64,000 nucleotides of DNA from Cardiocondyla obscurior (Eukaryota; Arthropoda; Insecta; Hymenoptera; Formicidae). The notes beneath the pieces were generated by a model. It was given only the letters and a program-made list of their open reading frames with translations, did not search any database and was not told the origin of the DNA. This document shows positions 13,201 through 25,200 of this stretch, piece by piece. The position numbers and the translations under genes are program-made. The stretch's first letter is position 1. Each line of letters begins with the position of its first letter. The stretch spans positions 2,398,377-2,462,376 of the forward strand of contig NC_091883.1 of NCBI RefSeq assembly GCF_019399895.1. Direction: 5' to 3'.

Positions 13201-16200
13201 TTTTTACGAGGTGTTACGTATCTATATAGCCGCACGCTTGTCATGTAATTCGTTTAAAACTATTTGAGCGTGAGATTTTAAACTACCGCTTGAAAGTCCC
13301 GGCGGACATAAATGTGCCCGGCACAATGTCGCCACGCCGTTATCTTCTGACTGCAATATAGGCGCGTACCTTCTCGTACGTCCCGTCGTTGCGAAAGCAA
13401 CTTTACGCGACTTATTTTCAACGCGCTCATTTGCGCCGCATGTGTTCGCCCGCGAAGAATATTAGCTTCCTCGTCGAGTGGAAGCGCGCCGTGAATTCAT
13501 ATGTATGTTACGCGATGCATTACATTCCAATGAGAACTTAGTATATTGCGGCCGCGTGACGTAACAGAACCGAATTTCTACGTGTAGTCGTAATTACAAT
13601 TAATTGCTCGTAGACAACGCTCGTACGTCGCATCGTTGCGAAAGCATTTTATACGATTTGTAAAATGTAATTAATTTTCTAACAGTCGTCCTTTCAAGAA
13701 TCATAACTGAAAAATTTTTTTTTTTTTAAGATATGAACTATAAATATATTTTACTGAATTTATAATTTGCTAATTATTATTTGCATTACTTTTTTTTTTT
13801 TTTTTTCTTTTAGCAAAACTGCATGCAATTAAATACAAATGTAAATGTATATCTGAAGCGTAATTTTTGTAAAAGAGAATGTAACTGTGTTGAAAGACAC
13901 GGATATAAGCTATTATAAATCCTAGATGACATTAATCTATGCCTATCAATGTTATAATAGATAGAAGATTGTATAACAATCGGACTCTATATTTAAATGT
14001 TTTTCTTTTTTGTGAGGCACTGAACCTTGACTGTCTTGTATATTCATTAATGATAATTTATAACAAAATGTTAAAGATCATAGAAACCATGCAAATTTAT
14101 TCAGATAATTATGCTAATTTGATTTTAATTAAGCTGGATAACGTAATTATTCTAACGTTATTTGCCTTCCATGATAAATGAGAAAAATGTAATCGTTGCG
14201 TGATTTTTTTTTTTTTAACAAAAATAAAGGGTTAACACAGGGAGAACTTTTGTTTTGGGTGCTTTCGCATGATTGATGATAAGCGTATCTTACGAGCAAC
14301 TTGGTAACGCGTTGATGTGCCCGTTGCGGCAACCAGAAAGCGATTACGGCTAAGCGTATCGAGTAATTACGCGATTATTAAGACCACCGATGATTACTAG
14401 CAATCGGAGGCGTTCAAGTTCTTGTTCGCAGCTTGCAATTTCGTGGCGCGAGCGAAATAGAGAACAAAGCTCACGAAGGGTGGATGGCGATCCCGAAACC
14501 GGTGCTGTTCCCGCGACAATTTCATTTTACGAAGAATGTAATCGCTGACCTGCGTTTTACATATTCATAAGAGTTTTGCATAGCAACATACATATGATAA
14601 GTAAGCTGCAGTCAGGGATTAGTGTTCACCGCGTGTCTGACTCTACAGACGTCATAAGGAAAAAAAAACTTTCGAGAAAACAATCATTGGATTTGTAATA
14701 AAAAGTTAGAGCGAGTCAATTTTTTTTTTTTCTTTTAATAAAAGTGTAGAACATTGTAATAAAAGTTTGTCTCGTGAAAGTTCCATTTATGACGATAATT
14801 ATAGACGTAAACTTTTTTGGCCTGACGGAAGAACAAATTTGCGAAATAATACGAACATCATGTATCTGAAGCTAACATAACTATAACATTATGAAGATCG
14901 GTAAAGGAAAGTAGGACACTACAAATTATTTCAGTATCTGAGAAATCGTCTTTGTTGAAACCCTCGAACGCAGACGATTACGTATGCGAGGAACGTTTCG
15001 GGGTTTCGTCAGATAAAAAGAAAGAAACGGGCAAGTTCACATGCGCGGACAATTTTACGAGTAGAGAAGTATGTATACGTATAGCAGAAGAAAAGAAAAA
15101 AGTAAAACGCTACTTATGCATTATTATCAAATCCTACTTTAATGCACCTCAAAATATTATTTACCTAATTTATTCGAATAAATAAATCGTGACAAAAATA
15201 AATTAAACAAATAATAAACAATCTAATTTGAAACGTTGTTTCAAGTTTGCGGTCAAGAAAATATTATTAAAAAATTCTCTGTAGTTTTAATTAATAAACC
15301 TTTCCAATTATATCAATTAAAAAAAAGTAGAGAAAGGAGTGATTAAAAAAAATTGTTTATAATAACCGGCGAGATGTAAAAGAGAAATTCGTTTAACAGA
15401 AACGAGGCATACGTTTTTAAGAAAGATGATAAGTACGAAGAGGCGGTAAGCAGAACGAATTGTACGTCGAAGAGAGGGAGTCTTTTCCGGTGAAAGGATG
15501 CGCGAGAGGATGAGGATGGCGTAATGGCTTTGACTGCAGGAGCCGACCGGAAGCAACGCGAGACACCGGATCCCATACAAATGCCCAATTAATGTACCCG
15601 CTTATGGGTCTTCGTAGCCCGCCGCGGGATAAACGCGGCATCGCTAAACTTCATCTACCATTCCGACGTGTATGAGGCGTCATTCGTATCCTTCGCGCAC
15701 GTCCTTAACGACGATGATACTCGGCGCTCGCAGTCGCGATCCACGATTTATGGCGTCATTTGTTCTCGCCGGGCGGTTTCGCGATCGCGAGGTAGATATT
15801 CGGTGGTCACGAGGGTGACAGGGGCTTCCACGAAATGTACGTACCCGGCTGAGAATTCATAATGGGAATTTCGCGAAATGTGCACGTTCTGACGGAATTC
15901 GTCTTGTTCGCTTATTTACGAAAATATCTTGGGTAGAACTCTCTATTTTTAGGCCTTTCCTGTCCTCACTACAGTTTTCTCACGCGAGACTCAACATTGA
16001 TTACTATATCAGATGTGATTTTGATAGGAAAGAAAATCTGTCTAAATTGGAATTAAATTTTCGAAGCGACATACATTTCTGTGCTCTTATTATCGACGTT
16101 GATTTTATTAAAAACTTTGCACCGTTATCGGAATAAAAAAAAAATCAAGATCGAGTGCACTCGCACGACAATTCCGTGGAACGGAATTCCAATGTAATAC

Positions 16201-19200
16201 GGCGTTAACATAATTATGTTACGCGTGGTTGGAATGAAAAATAATACTCTGGTTTGCCCAACAAATAATTTAAACGGGAATGAGGACAGTTATGCTCCGC
16301 TATGCACATGCTAAGACAGTTTCGTTCGCAGGTGCCTCCTCTAACTAGCTCGTTTATCACTGTCCACGTATTAATCACCGTGACAGGATTGGTTTGTATT
16401 TTCATCGGGCCGCGAGTCTCCGAGTCACTGCATTATGATTACTGTCCGTAAATGTCACTACGTAAAATAGAACAATATATTTCCCTCCCCTCGCAATCTC
16501 GTGCGCCGTAAAGCGCAGTTTTACCGCCTCATTATTGCAATCTTCGAAGAGCCCGCTAATCGGATTTTCAAGCTGTCTATAAATCGCTACCCTACGCCCT
16601 GACGTCATTTCCTGAGAACTTCGCCGGCGACATACTAATGACCGCATAATTGTGACCAAACGCGAGGTGGATACACCTGTCGGCGCATCGGTTGCCAGAT
16701 TGGCTTCGAGATGTGTGAATTTCTTTCAATTCCCGATTTAATAATTTATTTTTAGATGCCTTAATCGAAATTTATCAGCGTTTAATTTGTATAATCTAGA
16801 TTTTTTTTTTTTTTATTTTAAAAGCGCTAAATTCGTATTTATTTTTATAGCGAAAGATTCGAAAATATTACGGAAAAAAAAGTTAGTGTTAATTATATTT
16901 TTCTCTTAGTGTAGGATCATAGATAACCGATTCCGTAGATCGCTTTACGGATAGAAAGTGCTGTGTGCACCTGGCAAACGTGGCAATTGAATTAACGCAG
17001 CGGATTCTCGTTTCTCCAAAGAAACGCGGCCTAATGATCGTAGTGCTAAGAGGGCAAGAATATTCCTGGCGAGATTATGTGCTACAGTGAATACGAAACC
17101 AGCAACGAGACAAATCTAATCCTCCTTAGTCGGTGGCAAGAAGCCAGTTTTAATGATTATTAATAATCAGTATTCATAGAGCGGCAAACAATTACGACGT
17201 TCTAGAAAAATGTAAATTAAATTTAATTAAAACTCACGTTTTGCAAACTTTTTCTTCCCCTGATAGCGGCTTTAAGGTATATCCGTAAAAAAAAAAAAAA
17301 GTCACCGCGCGCAAACAATTTCGAGACGATAATCTGCGCTTAGCAGATATTCGAGCAAGCTTTAAACCGAATATCTCGAATTTAAATTAATATATAGACT
17401 CCGACGAATCAAGAATTCTTTTTCTTGCGACTTTGATATTTTTGCAACATTTTCTGGCGTTTTATTCAGACACAATAACTCGAAATCTTTGACAAATGAA
17501 GCATCGAAACTTCTTGAAACGAGCTGTTACGGCAATCAAAGAAACACGCTACGCTCCCGGCGATGCCGATTCGAGTCGTTCTTCCGCCGTATCTCGGGGG
17601 AGAGATGCATCGAAATGCTTCTCAACAAAATTCCGGCGCTTCCCTCGCCCGCTCGCATTTGCATACACGATCCTAATCTCCCTGGTCCCTTTTTCGGCCC
17701 GCATTTGCAAGAGCGTCGGTTCGTTCGCGACGTCTCGCGCATCGATGCACCGTGCCGCGAAAAAATAAAAAAAAATAAAAAAAAAGCGAAATCGAGTAAG
17801 AAATAGCGGGCGCGAAGGGTCGTCGCTTGCATATCGGAACGCGGGGATCAATTTGAAATACCCGGCTCGGGAACTCGTTGGAAAACTTATCACGTCTCGC
17901 AGGCCGCGATTTAATTGCACGAGTTGCGAATGGGCCCGTGAGATGCATAGAAGGAGATCAAATCGAACAGAACCGACCGCATTGGCCACCAACCCGGCCG
18001 CAAGCATTTCGTTTGTGGAAGTCAGACACCTGTTCGTATCAAATAAACACTTCCACGCTGACGCGAGGGAAATGTAACTTATCATTAACGCCGTTTCTCA
18101 CGGAATGCGAACGAAATGCTTCGCCACCACGTCAGGCTTGCGAGAATATCAGTATTTTAACAATATTTCTCCGTACCTTGATAACGAAAATTATTCCACG
18201 GGCCAACTATTAAATACCGGATCTAAAGTTTTTTTTTTTTTTAATATTATACGTCATATTTTTGAAAATTATAATCAGTTATCTAACATGTATAAAGCTG
18301 GGTCTTGTAACTTGCAATAATTTTTTTTTATTTTAATTTTTTTCTTTCTTTTTTTTTTTTTAATTACGCGTTTATTACGTAGATCTTACGAAGTTCAATC
18401 GATGGAATATGCGCAATACTTTGATGCACGTATTTCGCGACGACGTGCCGTAGACGTACTGACGGAATATTCGGTGCCATGCAAACATTCCGGCAGGCGC
18501 GATCTGCATCTCATATCCGACTGTGATCTGACGTTGCGTCATATCTAGTTTGCACGTGAATTACATTGCAAATGCAGTTACAGAGACCAGCGGATCTTAT
18601 TTTATTTCCACGTTAATAGCCTCACGTCCAAATGTAATTACAAGCTCGACACCCACCCCACAATGGCACAGTGGAAGAATAATTACTTAGAATTATGCAA
18701 TATAGATGCACATAAATTGCTATATAATAATTATTTTTTTTTTATGGGGAAATTTATAATAAATTTAATTAATATCGAAGCGAATTCATCTTCCGGTTGT
18801 TCCGCAACTTCACTCTTGACCTTCGCGCGGGGATAATATCCGTTCTTTCTGTCGCGGCGGCCAGAAATTTTCGGTTCGTTTCGAAGGAAAAGGGATAGAG
18901 CACAAACCAGCACCTTCGGTATTTAATAAACATTCCGCGAAAGCCGCAGTTTCGCTGGAACGCAAGAGGGCCGAGGGAGAATTTGTCTTCCACCCTCCCC
19001 CCTTCCCCCCCCCTCCTAACCGAAGCTGTCTTTTTGCACCGTATTTTCCCTGCGGAGGGAAAGGGCTTAAAATTTTCATTCGATTTCCGCGGGAAATCCG
19101 ATCCGTCGCCGGCAACCGCGGGTATCCGGTCGCTCGGGGCTGCGAAATTAATTAAATCGTTAACTGCGGACGAGTTCGCCATAGTCCGAGCCCCGATATA

Positions 19201-22200
19201 TTCAACACGCGTCCTTTCTACCCTGCAGATTCAACCTTTGTATGAATTCCCTCGATTTTCGGGTCTTGGTTTATATATTTTATTTTATTTTTTATTTTTA
19301 CGTTTGGTACAACCTTTTTGTTAATATGACTTGATAAACGCGAAGGGGATAATTCTATTTCGACCGATTAAATTATTGTATCAAACAAAAGTCCTAATCG
19401 AAAGACTATGGTTTACAAAGAGAATCGATATTGTAGTAACACTTTGATACGTAGTAACACGATTGGTACGCATATAAACTTACAGCGCTGTAACTTTTAT
19501 TCAAGATTTTAATATAAAAATTAATTATTGTTATCTAAATGTCATATATATTTTAAATTTTAAAGCAATGCATTTCGTATTATACATATATTAATGTTAT
19601 TGATTACACAAATAAATTATTATTGACGTCATTGTCTAAATGTAATAACGAATTTCAAAGTGTATAATACATTATCAATATCTCTTCCGTTAAACAGTAT
19701 TAAGCACTACAAAAGTCATGGAATTATTTACCGGTATCACGGGCCGTAATTATTTGCATATAAAGCGTATTGGTGATTTCCGGAAATGCGATCACACGCA
19801 ATCGCACCGTATAAATTTGATATCAACTTCTACGGATACATCGCGCGCATTGTAAATCGATGTATGCTCAATTTCAATTCGCGCTAGTATGGCTTGAACC
19901 GTAGCATCGTATTCCTTTGATATTCCGCGAAATGGATCGCAACATTTGACAGCAGTCCACAATTTTCGCATATTAACGCTCGTCATGTCGAGACCTTTTA
20001 TCGACCGGCAAATTTGCACAGTTCGATATTAATATTAATATGTTAGTACGCATTATGGGAGGATACTGAAATATTAATTAACGCGATGCGATGTTGTTGC
20101 GCATCTAATACTAGGTGCAGCATTCGTGTGAAAATAAATGAGCACGCGAGAAATCCTCACCTGGCGAAAAGCTCAATTTTCTTTAAAGGGAATAAAAATA
20201 TTTGCGCGTATTATAAGTCGCGTAAAAGAAAACAGTACTATCTGTTAACCGGGACCGTTGAATAATTAATTCACGACTCGTAGAAAGTTAAAGTCTCTGA
20301 CGGCGACTTTAAAAAAAAAAAAATAAAAAATAAAAAATTATTATTCCACGTGATGTAAATTCACGCGCGACACGTCGCGATTTCGCACGCAATGCAAAGT
20401 TTTGCCGCCCCGATTTTCCTAATGCGCGTTTCGCGGAGATGAACGCGGTACGTTAACACCGGAAAGATTCACGGGAGAATTGAATACGTACGACCGAGAC
20501 GCGAGAAGCGAGGATAGACCCGAGAGATATATCCGAGTATTTTGCCTGGCCTATCCCTCGCGACGCCGAATTTACATAAGCGGCTTTTCTCCAGGCGAAG
20601 CTTTTCTCCTGGTCCTAAACAAATATTGACCAGGTCGGCGCTTCGAGCAGCCAGTACTGTCGTCAAATGGCCCGTAGCGAGCCACTGTCCGCATTATCCA
20701 TAAACGCTTATTAAACGGCGAGTGAGATGGGAAATTGTGATGTCACTCGCGACCTCGACTTGAGACGACACGAGTCAAAGTTTAAGTACGTACGTCCAAG
20801 ATTGTACATTTTTTTTGGATATGGGTTAGGTTTGCATTAATATTTAAATCTGTTTTTATTACAATATAATAATCATGTGTAAAACGCAATTTCCCATGAC
20901 CCCAACGTTGTAAAAAAAAAAAACAGCATGTCTTCACTCACCGATTCGATGCGCAGCAGTGGAGTTACTGCTTGGCTCCAATGATGCTGTAACATAAAAA
21001 TATAAAATAAATTATAGAGACGCTAATAAAATTTTCACAGTTAGAAAAAAAAAGAAATTAAAATTTATTTGTCTTTAAATAATGATAAACTCTTGATTTT
21101 ATGTAAATCACAAATGATCTTTACCTTAAAGTTGCTCCACCGAAGCATGTTGCCTCCCCGGGCCTCCTCCTCCTCCCAGATGGGACGTGTCGAGTCGTCC
21201 TTCCGCGCACAGGACACTCGCGAAGACCCGGTTAATAAACTACAATCGCGCGTGGGCTAATTACTTATTAAAGTTTATTCGCGCGGCATTTTACGACATT
21301 CCCGATTAATAAAAATTATACAACAAACTTATCTTTGCCCAATTACTTGCGATTTTCGCGAGACAAATCCCGACGAACCGGATACGGTTCGTTTAATCCA
21401 GTGTCGACGACGAGTACACTGATAATCTGTAACATAAAAACGAAATATAAATTATAGGAGCGTTCAAAATTATATTTATTGTTTAAAATAATAATTTCCA
21501 AACGTTTATATGGAATTTATACGCGTGAAAGATTTCTAAGAGACTGGGATTTTTTTTCTGGAATTTAAAACTTATTTTTACTTACTAATTATAATTATTT
21601 CTATTATTTTTAATTTTATATCGGAATGAGAAAGTAATTAAAAGCAAGAAAAACTGTTAATTTCGTATGAAAAGAAAGTAATTTTTACCTTCAGGTTGCT
21701 TCGCTGGTGCACGAAGCCTATCCTAGGCCTGCTCCTCCTCTCAGGTAGTTGCCACGGGGATGTATGCTAGGTGGAATCCTCCCTCCGCAGGGCTGGGTCC
21801 ATTTACAAGACTCGCGAAAATTCCGAAAGTTAATTTAATAACGCGCGACCTTGTTCGCAACTCGCGTAAAAATCCGAAAATTATTTTAATAACGCCCGAC
21901 CCTGTTCGATTCACGCGAGAAAAACCGAAAAACCTCCGCGGTTCGTGTATTAAATCTCGGGGACGACGGCATGTCCATTTCTCCTTTCGATCCTTTATCT
22001 GAAACAAAAAGTGAAAAAACATTGCTCGTACGTATCAGCGAACAACCTTGGGTAGGTATGCGTATATTTATTTTAGCGCGTAACTACGTACTCGACGATA
22101 AGCTCACCTCAAGGTTATCACGTGAACACCGCTCGGCTCACCCTGCGTGGCACGTGCGCCGCTCGTACGATGTGCCCAGCGCGAGTACGTAGCACCCTCT

Positions 22201-25200
22201 TGCCGTGACCTCCACCTCCCTCGATCTACGCACCACAATATGCTCCGAATATTATATTCACTTACTCTCTACGCATTACGGGATTTTAATCATCGGACAC
22301 GTCGCGGTACTAGCCGACCGAATTCTACTTCGACCGACGATTAACTTATCGGTACTGCGAATGATATCTCTCCTGGCCGTGGGCACTTCGGCTCGCACTC
22401 TTAACAGCGAAGAAAGATTGATCTCTAATCGGCTTGCCCGGAGCTCCGTCGAGAGGGATCGAAATTAATATGTCCGCGGGTCGTACGCACGTGTTGCAAA
22501 GAGACACGCAAGTACGTAAATGGAGATAACTTAACTTTAAAGGGAAAGATCCTTTTTCGGAAGTGCTCTTCATGTACCGAGCGTCCGTAGGAGACGTAGA
22601 ACCATGCCGGAATACACCCCCGCACTATCCGAGCGCTGGTGTGACTTCCGGTAAGAGCAGTACCTCTCCGCCATGTGCTTCACGCTCGGTCACCGGAAGT
22701 GGAATGGAAGAGGAAGAGCCTCGGAGCACGCGCTCTCTCTCTCTCTCTTTCTGGTACCCCTACTCCGCCTCCCACCACTTCCCCACGCTACCGCGCGCAG
22801 CTCAACGCGCTGTAAAATATGCCGAATATTACATACGATATTATATCGAATATTAATTTCTACAATAAAAAATACGTACCTGAAGCATAAATATGTCCTT
22901 TTATTCGTCGATCAGATCAATCCTTCCTAGTTTCCGTAACTGTCCTGAAACAAAAAAGAAAAAAGAATATAATATTTGTCCGAATGCATATATAAATTAT
23001 TTAAAGTAACGAGAAGCGTTTAAAGCACAATGTAAGTTACGTACGCGCGCGGTAGTTTATCGAACGTTATGTAAACGTTTAATTTCACGTTGAAGAAGCA
23101 AGATTAAATGACGCACGCGAAGCGCGAGCTCTGTCGAGTAAATTATAATAAAATACTCGGTTGTAAGAAGCGCAACAGAAATGAATAACGCACTTTGTTC
23201 TTTCGCTACGCAATTTCATGGATGATTTATTATACATTCTTGTAAGTGATAATTGATTACGGCTATGCTAACCATCGGATTGTACGATTAGTCAGCGAGT
23301 CACATTTTTTACTGACTAATTGCATGATCAATACGCGGCGCGAGGATGAATAATCGCGGTTATTTTTAAGACTTATGGTCTTCTAATGTGTCGTGAAATA
23401 AATTCCATGTAAATCGCCGGCCGCGGTAATGTAAAATCGCGCTGTAAAAATTCAGTGAGTCCACACAAATAGCGGCTGTAAGAGTCTCATTATTAATTAA
23501 TGCGTGAATATATATCCAAGCGTAGTTTTACATCCATTGTAGCCGGCAATTGAAATGTACTTTTTTTTACGACGCGCTATTCCCGGTTCGTTTAAATCGT
23601 ATAAATTACTGATGCATAATATGCGCGATTACTTTTTGTAATAGCGCGGTAGCCAGACAAACGATTGCTAATAGAAGGTACGTTTTATTACAGAACGCAA
23701 GCTGTTTGTTGGCATGCTATCGAAAAAATTCACGGAAAACGACGTTAGAAACATGTTTAGCGCTTACGGAATGATCGAGGAATGCTCGGTGCTGAGGGAC
23801 AGCACCGGGAAAAGTAAAGCCTGTGCCTTCGTTACCTTCGCTAGTAAGCAGTATGCGATTAATGCCATCAAAGCTCTGCATCATTCCCAAACAATGGAGG
23901 TGAGTGGGACGAAACACTTAATATATACGCATGTTAAATAAATCTTTCAATTCGCAACTTAATATAATTTATGTAATTTAATCTGTCGAAGTACTAAAGT
24001 TAATTTTCAACGTTAGAAATTCCAAAATCGGAAGTTTTCCGCGGAAAGTGCGGTAACTAGTGTTCAAATTATTAGCAGCTCACTGCAACTTTAGCTGCTT
24101 TACCACATCTCGTTTAATAACTGAAATAGCATCGTTTGATATTCTACCTTCTAATAATAAATTCAAAATACGGACAGTTTCTTATACAAGAATAATGCCG
24201 CTTCTATAAAAAGATGACACCCTTTTCGCCAGTTGATTTAATCGCGTGTCATTCGTCTCGCTTTTCGTCCGTGAATCTTTTCTCGTCTTTTCTGTCGTTA
24301 TCTAAAAATGAACAATTAACTTTTTTTTTTTTTCTGTGGAAATAATTAGCGGTCCAACGAGGATGTGATTTTGCTCTCATATTTATATCGCGAGGAGGAA
24401 CTAGGTCGCAAGGACCTCCGGTCTTTTAATCGGGGAAAACAGTGTCGCGAAGATTGGCAGATGACGGCACAAAGCGGGCCGCGCACAAAGTCTTCGTGGA
24501 CCGTTTCTTTCCGTGACAATTCAACCGAGTCGTCGGATATATTGGCTCGATGCCACTGTCACCCGATGAAACATCCGTGTGCATCCACAAACCGACTAGT
24601 CACCTCGGTGAAATATACCGATTTAACTCCCGGGGTAACTAAAACCGAGAGTAAAAGACAGCCGAACCGGTCGACGTGTCTTGGCGATTCGAAGCTCGCC
24701 AAGATTTCACCGACCCCCCCTTTACCTCCCGATGTTCCTCGGCACTCTAAACTTTCTTAAATGTTAAAATTGGTATGAATAGATTAATTATTTGACATCG
24801 TTTAAAATTAACGGAACGTTTTTTTTTTTTTATTATTTTTTATTCCGTGTTGAATTATAAATATAATAATATTTTATTCCGTATCAATGATAAAAATGTT
24901 TCGATTATGGCCGGAATATTATTTCTGTGATTTATATTTTTAATTTTGTAATTAGATAAACGGAATCGTCTATTCTTTTACGGTAATCTATATGAAAATG
25001 TCCCTTGGCAAGAAGATAAAAGATCTGAATTGGCACCGAGATTTGGTTTCTTATCCATGCGGTTCATTCAGTTGCTAAATGCAATTTATTAATGCGAGAC
25101 TCGTTTAAATAGTTAACAACTTCATTAACCACCTTACGAGACGTATTTGGCGACGGCACGCCTATGCAGCGGACTATTTCAAATGGCAAAAGCGAGCTGT

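Larger units (their letters stand above)
1215..20941. other. Large intron of bru1 without recognised exons
   Basis: I found no recognisable protein family, RNA gene or complete mobile element here. The sequence alternates between AT-rich DNA with many poly(T)/poly(A) runs of 10-20 bases and CpG-rich patches (about 12.6-13.1, 17.5-18.1, 18.8-19.2 and 20.3-20.8 kb). In those patches long open frames appear in several frames at once, a composition effect. Small structures include a 20-bp palindrome at 12288-12307, a hairpin at 12118-12149 and C-runs at 18992-19013. Confidence 0.6.

Noticed and set aside
17549..18085. 178-codon open frame on the minus strand
   Set aside because: Open frames overlap on several frames of both strands in this CpG-rich patch, the peptide has no domain and no matched splice sites were found. 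It looks compositional.
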